A program made the translations under genes and the position numbers. From positions 1 to 41,105 of the forward strand of contig NZ_FQTX01000008.1 in the NCBI RefSeq assembly GCF_900129045.1: a stretch of 41,105 nucleotides of DNA, written 5' to 3'. Position 1 is the stretch's first letter. Each line of letters begins with the position of its first letter. This stretch comes from Bifidobacterium merycicum DSM 6492. Lineage in GTDB: Bacteria; Actinomycetota; Actinomycetes; Actinomycetales; Bifidobacteriaceae. Shown here one piece after another: positions 8,176 to 16,944 of the stretch. A model generated the notes under the pieces. That model worked only from the letters and a program-made list of their open reading frames with translations. It was not told the DNA's origin and searched no databases.

Positions 8176-9666
8176 TTACTTCTCCTTTGTTCCAAGGGTT
8201 TGAACAAACTTCATGAACGCGGCCTTGCCTTCGGGGGTGCGCTTGTACACACCCGCATCCTCCAGCACGCGGCTGAAGACCTTGCCCACGGCATCCTGGA
8301 CGATGCCGGTGACGTTGCCCTCCGTCGCTTCGGGATGGGACCGCTTGATTTCATCCGCCCATGCACGATGATACTCGGCGATGTCGTTGTCGCGTCCGAG
8401 CACGTACTTCTCGACTTCCGCAAGCTCCTTCTGCAGGCGCGGGGGAAGGATGGCCAGACCCATGACCTCGATCAGGCCGATGTTCTCCTTCTTGATGTGC
8501 TGCACGTCCGGATGCGGATGGTAGATGCCGTCGGGGTATTCCTCGGAGGTCTGATTGTCGCGCAGCACCAGGTCGAGCTCGTACTCGTCGCCCTTCCTGC
8601 GTGCGATCGGCGTGATGGTGTGGTGCGGTTCGCCATCGGATTCGGCGAGCACGTTCGCGTCCGGATCGGAGTAGGAGCGCCATGCGTCGAGGATCTTGAA
8701 GGCGAGACGGACCATTTTGTCACGGTCCTTGCCGGCCAGGCGGATCACGGACATCGGCCACTTGACAATGCCGGCTCTCACGCCTTCGAAGCCGTCGAAG
8801 GCGAATTCGGTTTCGACCGGGGCCTTTTCCATGGCGAAGGTGTGACGGCCGCCCTGGTAATGCTCATGGGCGAGGATGGAGCCGCCGACGATCGGCAGGT
8901 CGGCATTCGATCCGGCGAAGTAGCCGGGGAACTGTTCGACGATGCCGAGCAGGCGGTGGAAGGTCTGTTCGCTGATCTTCATCGGCTCATGCTTGCCATA
9001 GAAGAAGATGCAGTGCTCGTTGAAGTAAGCGTACGGGGAGTACTGGAACCCCCAGCCTTCGCCGTCCATGTCGAAGCGCACCACGCGGTGGTTCGCACGC
9101 GCCGGGTGGTTGATGCGGCCCTGATAGCCCTCGTTTTCGATGCACAGCTGGCACTTTGGGTAGCTGGAGGTCTTCGCGTTCTTCGCGGCGGCGATGGCCT
9201 TCGGGTCCTTCTCAGGCTTGGACAGGTTGATGGTGATTTCGATGTCGCCGTATTCGGTGGGCACCGGGAAGTAGATGTTCTTGGCGATGGCCTTCGTCTT
9301 GACGTAGTCGTTGCGCTTGCTCATCGCGTAGAAGTCGGCGATGGCCTTGGCCGGGTCCTCGTCGTAGGTGTTCCAGAAGCGGCGGTTCACCACGCTGGGC
9401 GCGGGGGTGATGAAGTCCATCAGCTGGGCGCCGACGGTGTCCTTCTCGGCCGCGGTGTCACCGACCTTGCCGTTGCGTGCGGCGAGGTCCGCGAGTTCTT
9501 CCTTCAGTTCGACGATGTCGTTGGCATCGGCGGTGGCGGGCGCATCGGCTCCGTCCTCGCCGACGATCGCCATGACGCGATTCGTGAGGTATACACGATC
9601 GACTTCTTCGTAATCGCTGTTCGCGATCACCTGGCTGACGAATTCGTCCACCAAACCTTGTGCCAT
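8176..9666 (-). CDS. galT: galactose-1-phosphate uridylyltransferase, class II
   Basis: Transfers UMP between UDP-glucose and galactose-1-phosphate. It has 496 residues, the length of the class II (Gram-positive) enzyme and not the roughly 350-residue class I form. The class II signature DLPIVGGSILAHEHYQGG is seen at 256-273, with the catalytic histidine pair in HEH. Other conserved stretches are QLMDFITPAPSVVNRRFW (81-98), CQLCIENEGYQGRINHPAR (172-190) and HHTITPIARRKG (348-359). GAAGGAAGG precedes the ATG at 9666. It lies between galK and galE. A 146-base spacer with a large inverted repeat separates it from galK, so its expression may be set partly by that element. Confidence 0.96.
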   Translation of the reverse strand: MAQGLVDEFVSQVIANSDYEEVDRVYLTNRVMAIVGEDGADAPATADANDIVELKEELADLAARNGKVGDTAAEKDTVGAQLMDFITPAPSVVNRRFWNTYDEDPAKAIADFYAMSKRNDYVKTKAIAKNIYFPVPTEYGDIEITINLSKPEKDPKAIAAAKNAKTSSYPKCQLCIENEGYQGRINHPARANHRVVRFDMDGEGWGFQYSPYAYFNEHCIFFYGKHEPMKISEQTFHRLLGIVEQFPGYFAGSNADLPIVGGSILAHEHYQGGRHTFAMEKAPVETEFAFDGFEGVRAGIVKWPMSVIRLAGKDRDKMVRLAFKILDAWRSYSDPDANVLAESDGEPHHTITPIARRKGDEYELDLVLRDNQTSEEYPDGIYHPHPDVQHIKKENIGLIEVMGLAILPPRLQKELAEVEKYVLGRDNDIAEYHRAWADEIKRSHPEATEGNVTGIVQDAVGKVFSRVLEDAGVYKRTPEGKAAFMKFVQTLGTKEK

Positions 9667-9740
9667 GTCAGGCCTTCCTTCTGTATTCCTTTGGTACGTT
9701 TTCCGTCGTCCGCCGTAACCGTGCGGATGTGCCGCGCGAC

Positions 9741-9794
9741 GGGCGGGACCGCTTGCGATTCGCGAGTCGCGACTCGCGTTTCACGATCCCGCCC
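9741..9794. repeat. large nested inverted repeat between galK and galT
   Basis: GGGCGGGA (9741-9748) pairs with TCCCGCCC (9787-9794). Inside lies a perfect 18-base palindrome CGCGAGTCGCGACTCGCG (9761-9778). There is no T-run on the minus strand, so a simple terminator is not supported. The 12-base word ACCGTGCGGATG is directly repeated on either side (9718-9729 and 9796-9807). Confidence 0.75.
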
Positions 9795-9812
9795 CACCGT
9801 GCGGATGCCGTG

Positions 9813-10988
9813 TCAGTTGTTGCGGGAGAGCACGCGGGAGCCGCTGGCGATTTCCGCGATGTAGAAGGCCGGGGCGTAGTCGACGACCTCTTCGTACTTG
9901 GCGCCGACGGCCTTGGTGAAGGCGCCGACCTTGTCCTTGTTCACGATGGCGATGGCGCAGCCGCCGAAGCCGGCACCGGTCATACGTGCACCGATCACGC
10001 CGTCCTGCTCCCAAGCGGTGTGCACCAGGGTGTCGAGCTCAAGGCCGGTGACCTCGTAATCATGCTCCAACGAAACGTGCGAGGCGTTCATCAGACGGCC
10101 GAAGCGGTCGAGATCGCCGGATTCCAGCGCCTTGCGGGCCTGCAGCGTGCGCTGGTTCTCCAGCACGGCGTGGCGGGCGCGACGGACGCGGGCGTCATCC
10201 TTGATGAGGTAGGCGTACTCGTCGAAGCTTGCCGCATCCAGCTCGCCCAGCGTCTTGATATCAAGCTTGGCGTTGAGCTCCTCGACGGCCTTCTCGCATT
10301 CGGCGCGACGCTCGTTGTACTTGGAATCGGCCAGTTCGCGGCGCTTGTTGGTGTTCATGATGACAATGACGTTATCGCCCAGATCCAGCGGCACGAGATC
10401 GTAGACCAGGGTGTTGGTGTCCAGATAGATGGCCTTGTTCTCGGCACCCATGCCGATGGCGAACTGATCCATGATGCCGGAGTTGACGCCGATGAACTCG
10501 TTTTCGGTGCGCTTGCCGATCTTGACCAGGTCGATGCGTTCCAGCTTCAGGTCGAACAGTTCCTGGGCGATGATGCCGATGAGCAGTTCCAGCGATGCGG
10601 AGGAGCTCAGGCCGGAACCGTTCGGGATGTTGCCGTAGACGAAGACGTCCATGCCACTGGTGATGGCGTGGCCTTCCTCGCCGAGGAACTTCAGCACACC
10701 CTTGGCGTAGTTGGTCCAGTTGTCTTCCTTCTTGTAGACCAGCTCGTCGAGGCGGGTTTCGATGATGCCCACCTCCTCGAAGTTGGCGGAGTAGAAGCGC
10801 AGCTTGTTGTCATCACGCTTCCTGGCCGCACCGTAGGTGCCCAGGGTGATCGCCGCGGGGAACACGTGGCCGCCATTGTAGTCGGTGTGCTCGCCGATCA
10901 GGTTGATGCGACCGGGGGAGAAGAACGTGGCGTCGGGCTGGGCGCCGAAGACTTCCTGGAACTTGACGGTCAGTTCGGCAGTATCCAT
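9813..10988 (-). CDS. galK: galactokinase
   Basis: Phosphorylates galactose released by LacLM to galactose-1-phosphate using ATP. It has 391 residues, typical length, and belongs to the GHMP kinase family. Motif 1 [12 protein letters not shown] is at 26-37, the phosphate-binding motif 2 [11 protein letters not shown] at 122-132, the catalytic aspartate D174 in GIMDQFA, and motif 3 [15 protein letters not shown] at 333-347. The ATG at 10988 has AAGGAG seven bases upstream. It is the first gene of the gal operon and is divergent from a LacI-family regulator. A possible promoter on the minus strand is TTTGAG, 16 bases, TAAAAT, about 35-65 bases upstream of the start, with a variant operator just beyond. 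Confidence 0.96.
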   Translation of the reverse strand: MDTAELTVKFQEVFGAQPDATFFSPGRINLIGEHTDYNGGHVFPAAITLGTYGAARKRDDNKLRFYSANFEEVGIIETRLDELVYKKEDNWTNYAKGVLKFLGEEGHAITSGMDVFVYGNIPNGSGLSSSASLELLIGIIAQELFDLKLERIDLVKIGKRTENEFIGVNSGIMDQFAIGMGAENKAIYLDTNTLVYDLVPLDLGDNVIVIMNTNKRRELADSKYNERRAECEKAVEELNAKLDIKTLGELDAASFDEYAYLIKDDARVRRARHAVLENQRTLQARKALESGDLDRFGRLMNASHVSLEHDYEVTGLELDTLVHTAWEQDGVIGARMTGAGFGGCAIAIVNKDKVGAFTKAVGAKYEEVVDYAPAFYIAEIASGSRVLSRNN

Positions 10989-11056
10989 GAGAAACTCCTT
11001 CGTTTGTAACTGCTGCTGTTGCTTGTAATTTTACCCAGTTTTACGTTTTCTCAAAA

Positions 11057-11072
11057 TTTTTTACTTAACAAA
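11057..11072. promoter_or_regulatory. variant operator upstream of galK
   Basis: TTTTTACTTAACAAA is an imperfect relative of the TTTACTAAAC word found elsewhere in the block. It lies just upstream of the probable galK -35. Confidence 0.4.
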
Positions 11073-11153
11073 CTCGTTTGGCTTATTTCCAGTCGTTTTC
11101 AGGCAGAAGACACGCCACGCGTTCATGGATTCACCATTTCTACACAATAGGAT

Positions 11154-11162
11154 TTTAGTAAA
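11154..11162. promoter_or_regulatory. operator copy in the galK/regulator gap
   Basis: TTTAGTAAA, the exact complement of TTTACTAAA, sits in the 423-base divergent gap 10989-11411. A distal copy like this could support looping between the two promoters. No gene is seen in the gap. Confidence 0.55.
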
Positions 11163-11341
11163 TAAATACGGTTGTTAACCAACGCATGGCGATAGGGGAC
11201 GGATTCGCTTGAGGCCGCGGAAAGCATACCGCGCACCGATGGGGGGAAGAGGAAAAATCGATACGCGGATCTGTGGTTGTGTGGGACGGCCTCTTTGACG
11301 TCCTATGTCGATAGGATACCCGATGGGGACGGGGAACCCGT

Positions 11342-11368
11342 ATGTTTACTAAAATTCTGTGCCATAAT
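11342..11368 (+). promoter_or_regulatory. promoter/operator of the second LacI-type regulator
   Basis: An extended -10 element, TGCCATAAT (11360-11368), lies about 45 bases before the start codon, with TGTTTACTAAAAT (operator word at 11345-11353) immediately upstream. The overlap of operator and promoter points to autoregulation. No convincing -35 is seen. Confidence 0.5.
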
Positions 11369-11411
11369 GGGCACAGTCTCCCCGATCTCGCGCAACACGG
11401 AAGGAGTCACG

Positions 11412-12446
11412 ATGACGGCCGACAAGCAGAAAGCCAAAGCCCCCACGATCAAAGACATCGCAGCCATCGTCGGGGTTTCCATCGCCACCGTCTCACGCGT
11501 GCTCAATCAGGACGAGACCATGTCGGTGAACGACAACACCCGACGTAAGATCTTCGCCACCGCCGAACAGCTCGGCTACAAGAAGCATCGCAGAGCCAAC
11601 GGCAAATCCAAGAAGCAGCGCCGCGTCGTCATCGTGCAGTGGTACACCGAGCGCCAGGAACTGCAGGACCTGTATTACTACTCCATCCGCACCGGCATCG
11701 AACGCCGCCTCGAGGAACTCGGCTACGCCATCACACGCGTGTTCAACGATTCATCCAACGCCGACATCGAAGGCGCCGACGGCATCATCGCAGTAGGCAA
11801 GTTCAGTTCCGAACAGGTGCGCACCCTGGGCAAGTTCAACAAACACACCGTGTTCGTCGACAGCGATACCCTGAGCGCCGGATTCACCTGCGTCATGCCC
11901 GATTTCATCAATTCCGTCACCGGCGTCATCGACCATTTCCTGCACCACAAGCAGACCAATATCGGCATGATCGCCGGCGAGGAGTACAACGCCGACAAAT
12001 CCGCCAAACTCGCGGACCGCCGCTACTACACGTTCCGCAACTATCTGACCGAGTGGAAACTGTACAACCCGAAGAACATGTACATCGGCAGCTTCACCAC
12101 CAGCGACGGCTACCGGCTGATGAAGCAGGCCATCAAGGACCACCCGCGCGACCTTCCGCAGGCGTTCTTCGCCGCCAACGATTCACTGGCCATCGGCGCG
12201 CTCAGGGCATTGCAGGAGGCCGGCATCAAGGTGCCCGAACAGGTGAGCCTGATCTCGTTCAACGACACCGCCATCGCCAAGCAGGTGTTCCCGCAACTCA
12301 GCGCGGTCACGGTGTTCACCGAACAGATGGGCAGCACCGCCGCCGAAATCATGGACAGGGAGCTCAACGGCCGGCAGGTATCCCCCGTCCCGTTCATGAT
12401 GAAATTCGCCACCAAGCTCACGCTGCGCGGCACCAGCATCAACTGA
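11412..12446 (+). CDS. LacI/GalR-family regulator, divergent from galK
   Basis: A 344-residue sugar-responsive regulator. The N-terminal helix-turn-helix TIKDIAAIVGVSIATVSRVLNQDE follows a short basic lead of about 11 residues, and the effector domain runs to the C-terminus (DGIIAVGKFS, TNIGMIAGEEY, AFFAANDSLAIGALRAL, VSLISFNDTAIAK). The ATG at 11412 was chosen because GGAAGGAG lies six bases upstream; an earlier in-frame ATG adds about 45 residues unlike the family. It is transcribed away from galK across a shared control region containing three operator-like sites, so galactose control of galKTE is the simplest role. Its helix-turn-helix resembles that of the regulator at 1112-2128, and the two could share operators; which binds which site cannot be told here. 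Confidence 0.92.
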   Translation: MTADKQKAKAPTIKDIAAIVGVSIATVSRVLNQDETMSVNDNTRRKIFATAEQLGYKKHRRANGKSKKQRRVVIVQWYTERQELQDLYYYSIRTGIERRLEELGYAITRVFNDSSNADIEGADGIIAVGKFSSEQVRTLGKFNKHTVFVDSDTLSAGFTCVMPDFINSVTGVIDHFLHHKQTNIGMIAGEEYNADKSAKLADRRYYTFRNYLTEWKLYNPKNMYIGSFTTSDGYRLMKQAIKDHPRDLPQAFFAANDSLAIGALRALQEAGIKVPEQVSLISFNDTAIAKQVFPQLSAVTVFTEQMGSTAAEIMDRELNGRQVSPVPFMMKFATKLTLRGTSIN

Positions 12447-12714
12447 CGCTCCGGTTCGTCGACTGGCCGCCGACCGACCGCCGATTCGGCGATTCGGCAG
12501 ACCGGTAGAAACGTGTAGCAGCACCGCGTTTCCCGCACGAATCACAGGCGGATTGCATGCGGATCACGCAGCCTCAACGTTTTCTCAGGGATCTCTCAGG
12601 CTTCATCGAGTCTCATACCAGCATCGGGCGAGATAACCTTCAACAAATCCGGCTTAGTGTCTTATGTTGGAACTACCCGTAGTACAGCTTCGAGAGAACT
12701 GGAGAAAGTATCAC

Positions 12715-14043
12715 ATGTTCGTTCTCACCAACGCCTGGCACGCCCTCGGCAGGCACCGGGCGTATTCGATTCTGACCGTCATACTGGCGCTCGTCATGTC
12801 ATTCGACGCCATCGTATCCTCCGCGGTATCGGCCAAGAGCACCGCAGCCCACGGCACCGAATACCAATCGCAGCAGCCCACCGCGGTGATCAGGCCGGGC
12901 GCGAAACTGCAGTCGCAGCTCAAAGGCGATGACGCCAAGGCCACGACCGAGCACTATCTGACCTTCACCGACTACTCCCCCATCGCAGTGAACGCGCAGA
13001 GCAAGTCCATCTCCTTCACCTACTCCTTCGCCGAAACCGTGCCCGTGCGCCAAAGCGATTCGCTCAAGGCCATCCCCGGCAGCGCCGACGAATCCGCCGA
13101 CAAAACCGGCGGCGAGCTGCTCATGCGCAGCTTCTACGATGCCAAGGCCGTGAAAACCAATGACTTCGGCGCATTCAAACTGGTCAAGGGCAAGAACCTG
13201 AAGTACACCGACACCAAGTTCACCGGCGCGCTGATCTCCAAGGAACTGGCGGAGAAGAACAATCTGTCGGTCGGCTCCAAGTTCACCGTGGCCAATCCGA
13301 CCGACGCCTCGAAGAAATACACCTACACCGTGCAGGGCATCTACGAATACACCGATCCCGCAACCGGCACGACCTACAAGCTCGCCAAGCAGAACCCCAA
13401 CAACGTGATCTACACGGCCTACGCCACCGCGTACACCAACGGCCTCGACCCGGAGAAGTCGCCGAAGGGCACGTGGGCCATGCCGAACCTCGACATCACG
13501 TTCATGTTCGACAGCCCGGACGCGTACGACTCCTTCGCCAAGATCGCCAAGAAGAACATGCCCAAGGGCTGTGAGCTTTCCTCGCCGTCGCTCGAAGCCT
13601 ACAACAAGAAGCTCGAACCGCTCGACGGCACCGCATCGTGGATGCGCATCGCCCTGATCGTGATGCTGGCGGTCGGCGGCGTACTGCTGGTGATCATCAC
13701 GATCATGCGCACTTGGGTCACCCGCCGTGATGAGATCGGCATGGCGCTGGTCACCGGTGTCACCAAGCCGCGTCTCGCCTGGCAGTTCATTCTGGAAACG
13801 CTGATGCTGACCGTGGTGCCGGTGGCACTCGGACTGCTGATCGGAGGCTTCACGGCGAAGCCGATCGGCAATGCGCTGTGCGGATTCGAAACGCCGATGA
13901 GCGGATCGATCGTGGGTTCCATGATCTGGGATTCGCTGGGAGCCATCGTGGTGCTCGCCATCGTCGCCATGTTCGGCCCGGTGGTGTTCCGTAACCGCAA
14001 CCTGTTCAAGCCCGCTACCGTCGGATCGGAGGAAAAGGCATGA
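12715..14043 (+). CDS. FtsX/MacB-like ABC transporter permease
   Basis: Membrane protein of 442 residues with the four-helix FtsX/MacB layout: one N-terminal helix (about residues 20-38, YSILTVILALVMSFDAIVSS), a large extracytoplasmic domain (about 45-310, rich in Lys, Thr and Asp), and three C-terminal helices (about 313-338, 366-390 and 405-425). The cytoplasmic loop TWVTRRDEIGMALVTGVTKPRLAWQF between helices 2 and 3 is where such permeases contact their ATPase. The ATG at 12715 was preferred because GGAG lies about ten bases upstream and the helix begins soon after; an in-frame ATG at 12664 would add 17 residues. The stop overlaps the start of the next gene (ATGA), so the two are coupled. 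Probable roles are lipoprotein/peptide export or cell-envelope mechanotransmission; the substrate is unknown. Confidence 0.82.
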   Translation: MFVLTNAWHALGRHRAYSILTVILALVMSFDAIVSSAVSAKSTAAHGTEYQSQQPTAVIRPGAKLQSQLKGDDAKATTEHYLTFTDYSPIAVNAQSKSISFTYSFAETVPVRQSDSLKAIPGSADESADKTGGELLMRSFYDAKAVKTNDFGAFKLVKGKNLKYTDTKFTGALISKELAEKNNLSVGSKFTVANPTDASKKYTYTVQGIYEYTDPATGTTYKLAKQNPNNVIYTAYATAYTNGLDPEKSPKGTWAMPNLDITFMFDSPDAYDSFAKIAKKNMPKGCELSSPSLEAYNKKLEPLDGTASWMRIALIVMLAVGGVLLVIITIMRTWVTRRDEIGMALVTGVTKPRLAWQFILETLMLTVVPVALGLLIGGFTAKPIGNALCGFETPMSGSIVGSMIWDSLGAIVVLAIVAMFGPVVFRNRNLFKPATVGSEEKA

Positions 14044-15179
14044 GTGACAATATCGATAAGATCGACAGCAAGGACGAAGCGGTGACCGCCGCCACGGATG
14101 AGTCGAACGGCGCCGGCGAACCGGCCACCGGATCGAACGAGACCGCCACCGAATCGAACGGCGGTGCCGACGTGGAATCCATCGAATTCAGCGTCGAATA
14201 CGACGATGCCGACGATACGGATGCCGAAGCGACCATTGCCGAGGCCGCAGCCGAAGCCGTCGCCGGCGCCGAAGCGAGCGCCACCGCGGAACCCGCGAGC
14301 GCCACCGGTGAGACCGGAAAGGCGAACGAAGCGGATGAGACGGATGCCAACACCGCGGCGACCGCGGCCAATGCGGATCATGTCGAGCAGACCCTGAAAC
14401 TCTCGAAGGTCGACAGCGAATCCGGCAAGACGAAAACCGCCGCCGACCGCGCCTACGCCAAGACGAACCATCGTCTCGACAAGCAGGTGCGCGACCGCGT
14501 GCTGCTCAAGTCCTACCCCACGTTCTCGCTGAACCATGTCACCACGACCGCGCGCAAAACCGGCAGGCATGTGCTCGACAACCTGTCCCTGGCCTTCTAC
14601 GCGGGCACCTTGTATGCGGTCAAGGTGCTGAGCGATGAGGATGATCCCGAGCAGCGTGCGACGCTGATGGCGGTGATGGGCGCATTCGAACCGCCGACTT
14701 CCGGCGAAGTGATGTCGAAGAGCTCGAATTTCACCGAATTGGAGCTTGGCGAGCTGCGTGGGCATCGTCTTGGCCTGGTTCCGCAGCGCTACGCGGTGCG
14801 CGGCGATCTTGACGCCGAAGGCAATCTGCTGTATGCCATGAACGGTTCCGGGCGAGGATTCCTCAAACCCAAGCCGGCGATCGCCCGCGATGTGCTGAAC
14901 AGTGTCGGATTCAGTGAAGCCACCAGGGGTAAGAAGGTGCGCGAGCTGTCTCTGCTGGATCAGCGCCGCGTGTCCATCGCACGCGCCTTGTGCTGCGATG
15001 CGGAGACCGTGATTCTCGACGAGCCGACCAAGGGACTGGATGAGGCGGAGAGCGCCGAACTGCTCGAACTGCTGCAGCGCATTGCACGCGGCCGCGATCC
15101 CAAGCGTGCGGTGATCATCATCACCAGCGATGATGCCGTGGCCGAAGCCGCGCAGAAGGTTTACGATCTTACCGACTGA
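14040..15179 (+). CDS. degenerate ABC ATPase-like protein with long acidic N-terminus
   Basis: A 379-residue partner of the preceding permease. Residues 1-115 are low-complexity and strongly acidic (Ala, Glu, Asp, Thr). An ABC nucleotide-binding fold follows from about 160. The Walker A region reads YAVKVLSDEDDPEQRATL (192-209) and lacks the GxxGxGK[ST] loop. The Q-loop glutamine (GLVPQR, 246-250) and Walker B with catalytic Glu (VILDE, 324-328, then PTKGLD) are intact. The signature reads LSLLDQ (303-308) for LSGGQ, and the H-loop histidine is replaced (TSDD, 362-365). Normal ATP hydrolysis is therefore unlikely; it may be a regulatory or structural subunit, or need a second ATPase. The start ATG overlaps the permease stop. 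The reading frame is intact and codon use matches neighbours, so this is not an obvious pseudogene. Confidence 0.8.
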   Translation: MSDNIDKIDSKDEAVTAATDESNGAGEPATGSNETATESNGGADVESIEFSVEYDDADDTDAEATIAEAAAEAVAGAEASATAEPASATGETGKANEADETDANTAATAANADHVEQTLKLSKVDSESGKTKTAADRAYAKTNHRLDKQVRDRVLLKSYPTFSLNHVTTTARKTGRHVLDNLSLAFYAGTLYAVKVLSDEDDPEQRATLMAVMGAFEPPTSGEVMSKSSNFTELELGELRGHRLGLVPQRYAVRGDLDAEGNLLYAMNGSGRGFLKPKPAIARDVLNSVGFSEATRGKKVRELSLLDQRRVSIARALCCDAETVILDEPTKGLDEAESAELLELLQRIARGRDPKRAVIIITSDDAVAEAAQKVYDLTD

Positions 15180-15206
15180 AGTCGTCCGATCTGATCCCCA
15201 AAACAA

Positions 15207-15252
15207 CATATGGCTGTGTCCCTCCCCCTATCGGGAGGGGCACAGCCATATG
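15207..15252. terminator. bidirectional terminator between convergent genes
   Basis: CATATGGCTGTG (15207-15218) pairs perfectly with CACAGCCATATG (15241-15252), and CCCTCCC with GGGAGGG inside. It lies between the convergent ATPase-like and HD-domain genes. T-runs are weak on both sides. Confidence 0.7.
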
Positions 15253-15288
15253 CGCATTCAGGCTTATGCCAAGTTTATGCGGCGACCG

Positions 15289-16020
15289 TCAACGCTTGAG
15301 CACCATGCCATATTCGGCGGCCATCGGTTCCACGTCCACAACGCCGTACTGGTCCAGCAGATCCAGCCAACGGCGCTTGTTCTCCTCGCCGAACCGCGCG
15401 GCTCGCACGGTGTATGCGTCGGCAGTGAGGAATTTCGGCGGTAACGATTTGCTGTTGTACTTGTCCGCCACCATCACGAGTTCCTGTTCGAGATTCACCG
15501 GCTTGTAATCGTCCGGCGGCAGCGGCAATCCTTGACGGATCACGTCTTCCTTGGTGAGTCCGACACCGGTGTGGTTCCGCGCGAACTGCGCGATCTCCTC
15601 GGCGACTCCCTGTTCGATCAGGTACTCGTAGCCGAGCAAACCGTGCTTGATGTATTCGGGGCCGTTGAACTGCAACGGTTCACCGTCGGTGCCGTCGTGC
15701 TTCAGCACACGGTACGTGCCGATATCGTGCAGCAGACCGCCGATCACCACCAGATGCTCGTCGATGAGCCGTGGCGGCACCTTGCCGCCGATTACGCCAT
15801 CCGAAGGTGGCAGGGCGTCTTCCATCTGCATAGTGTCGGTAGGCAACGAGCAACGACGGGTGAACAGCGCGTTCTGCCGGCGGGCGAGCGCTCGGGCGAT
15901 GCGTGCCACGATGACGCAATGTCGGTGGATGAGGTCGTATGCCGCGTCGCTTGGCGCGATACGATGATGCAGTTCGTCGACCTGTTCGAGGGTCGGAATA
16001 TAGCCAGTCATACGCACCAT
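15289..16020 (-). CDS. HD-domain phosphohydrolase
   Basis: A 243-residue cytoplasmic protein of the HD superfamily, metal-dependent phosphohydrolases acting on nucleotides or related phosphates. The metal-binding set is visible: H32/H34 in IHRHCVIVARIAR, the HD pair 98-99 in LLHDIGTY, H126 and H150 in the helices after it (YIKHGLLGYEYL, ARNHTGVG), and D186 in VMVADKYNS. An insertion of about 40 residues between the first His and the HD pair (about 50-88) is proline- and charge-rich. No second domain is seen. The ATG at 16020 was kept; ATG at 16011 is an alternative, and neither has a strong ribosome site. It follows the glutamine amidotransferase gene by 54 bases on the same strand and is probably cotranscribed. 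The substrate is unknown. Confidence 0.85.
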   Translation of the reverse strand: MVRMTGYIPTLEQVDELHHRIAPSDAAYDLIHRHCVIVARIARALARRQNALFTRRCSLPTDTMQMEDALPPSDGVIGGKVPPRLIDEHLVVIGGLLHDIGTYRVLKHDGTDGEPLQFNGPEYIKHGLLGYEYLIEQGVAEEIAQFARNHTGVGLTKEDVIRQGLPLPPDDYKPVNLEQELVMVADKYNSKSLPPKFLTADAYTVRAARFGEENKRRWLDLLDQYGVVDVEPMAAEYGMVLKR

Positions 16021-16074
16021 CTTAGGCCTGTATACGTTGGCATACGGCCAATGCCTTGAACCCGCGGGCAGCGG

Positions 16075-16944
16075 TCAGATGCTGCGGATGCTCCACTGGC
16101 CGGTACGGTTCGATGCGACGATCATCTGATCGTTGCCGAGATCCTTCCAGCCGTCCGCTTCGAACTGGTCGAAACCGGACGAGGCCACCACGATGCCAGC
16201 CGCGTTGTTCTGGTCGTCGGCGAGCGGGCGGTACCGCATGACACGGTAATCCAGCGCCTTCTCCCCTTCGCCGTATTCCTCGTAGATTTCAACAATGCGC
16301 GATGACGTGCGTTCACGTCCGGCAGCGTTGAGGGCGATAAGTGTGTCCTGCGATTGGATCATGCAGTTGTAGCTCGACTTCGGGTAGGTCTGGCGCAGCT
16401 GGCGCACGGTCTGCGCCACGGCTTCGGCCAGCTCGTATCCGGATGCCACGTATTCGAGGATGATCGAGAAGAAAATCGCGGAATCGGAACGTCCGCCGGT
16501 GCCGAGGAACGTGCTGTGGTTCACCGGGTACTGCTTGTTCTCCACGATGTTGCGACCGTGGGAGTCGGAAATGTCGCCGTTGTGGACGAAACTCAGCCCG
16601 TTGCTGAAGAACGGCTGCTGGTTTTCCAGGATCAGCGGAATGCCGGAGGATGCGAGACGTAGATGGAACAGGCCACCGCGGGCACCCTCACGCGCAAGTT
16701 CGGGGAACAGCGGATCGTATTTCGCTGCAACGGTGGACTTGTACAGTTTGGTGCCGGTTTCAGGCGATGGCGCGCCGCCGTCCAACGTTCCCGGCACTTC
16801 GGGCGGGTCGTACAGCGACGCGCAGCCCCAACCGTCGTTGTGGATGCGGCTCAGTTCGCGGAACTCCTCAACCGTGGGGATGCCTAGGATATCGTTGAGG
16901 CTCAGATTGGCGCCAGCCGTTGCGTATCCCAGTAATCTGCACAT
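16075..16944 (-). CDS. class II glutamine amidotransferase (YafJ-type)
   Basis: An Ntn-hydrolase of 289 residues whose catalytic nucleophile is the cysteine directly after the initiator methionine (MCRLLGYA). Other glutamine-site features are HNDGWGCASLYD (about 35-46), LRLASSGIPLILENQQPF (about 97-114), FVHNGDISD and GGRSDSAIFFSIILE, typical of stand-alone class II amidotransferase domains such as YafJ. No synthetase domain is fused, so the acceptor that receives ammonia is unknown. The start ATG at 16944 is fixed by the need for Cys2. It is probably the first gene of a pair with the HD-domain gene. Upstream is a short GC-rich inverted repeat (CCGCGCGT...ACGCGCGG, 16960-16983) close to the end of kup. 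Confidence 0.88.
   Translation of the reverse strand: MCRLLGYATAGANLSLNDILGIPTVEEFRELSRIHNDGWGCASLYDPPEVPGTLDGGAPSPETGTKLYKSTVAAKYDPLFPELAREGARGGLFHLRLASSGIPLILENQQPFFSNGLSFVHNGDISDSHGRNIVENKQYPVNHSTFLGTGGRSDSAIFFSIILEYVASGYELAEAVAQTVRQLRQTYPKSSYNCMIQSQDTLIALNAAGRERTSSRIVEIYEEYGEGEKALDYRVMRYRPLADDQNNAAGIVVASSGFDQFEADGWKDLGNDQMIVASNRTGQWSIRSI

Noticed and set aside
7198..9864. An 888-residue open frame on the plus strand opposite galE and galT
   Set aside because: It is the antisense of two well-identified genes, has no recognisable domain and has the Val/His/Gly-rich make-up of a shadow frame in high-GC DNA.
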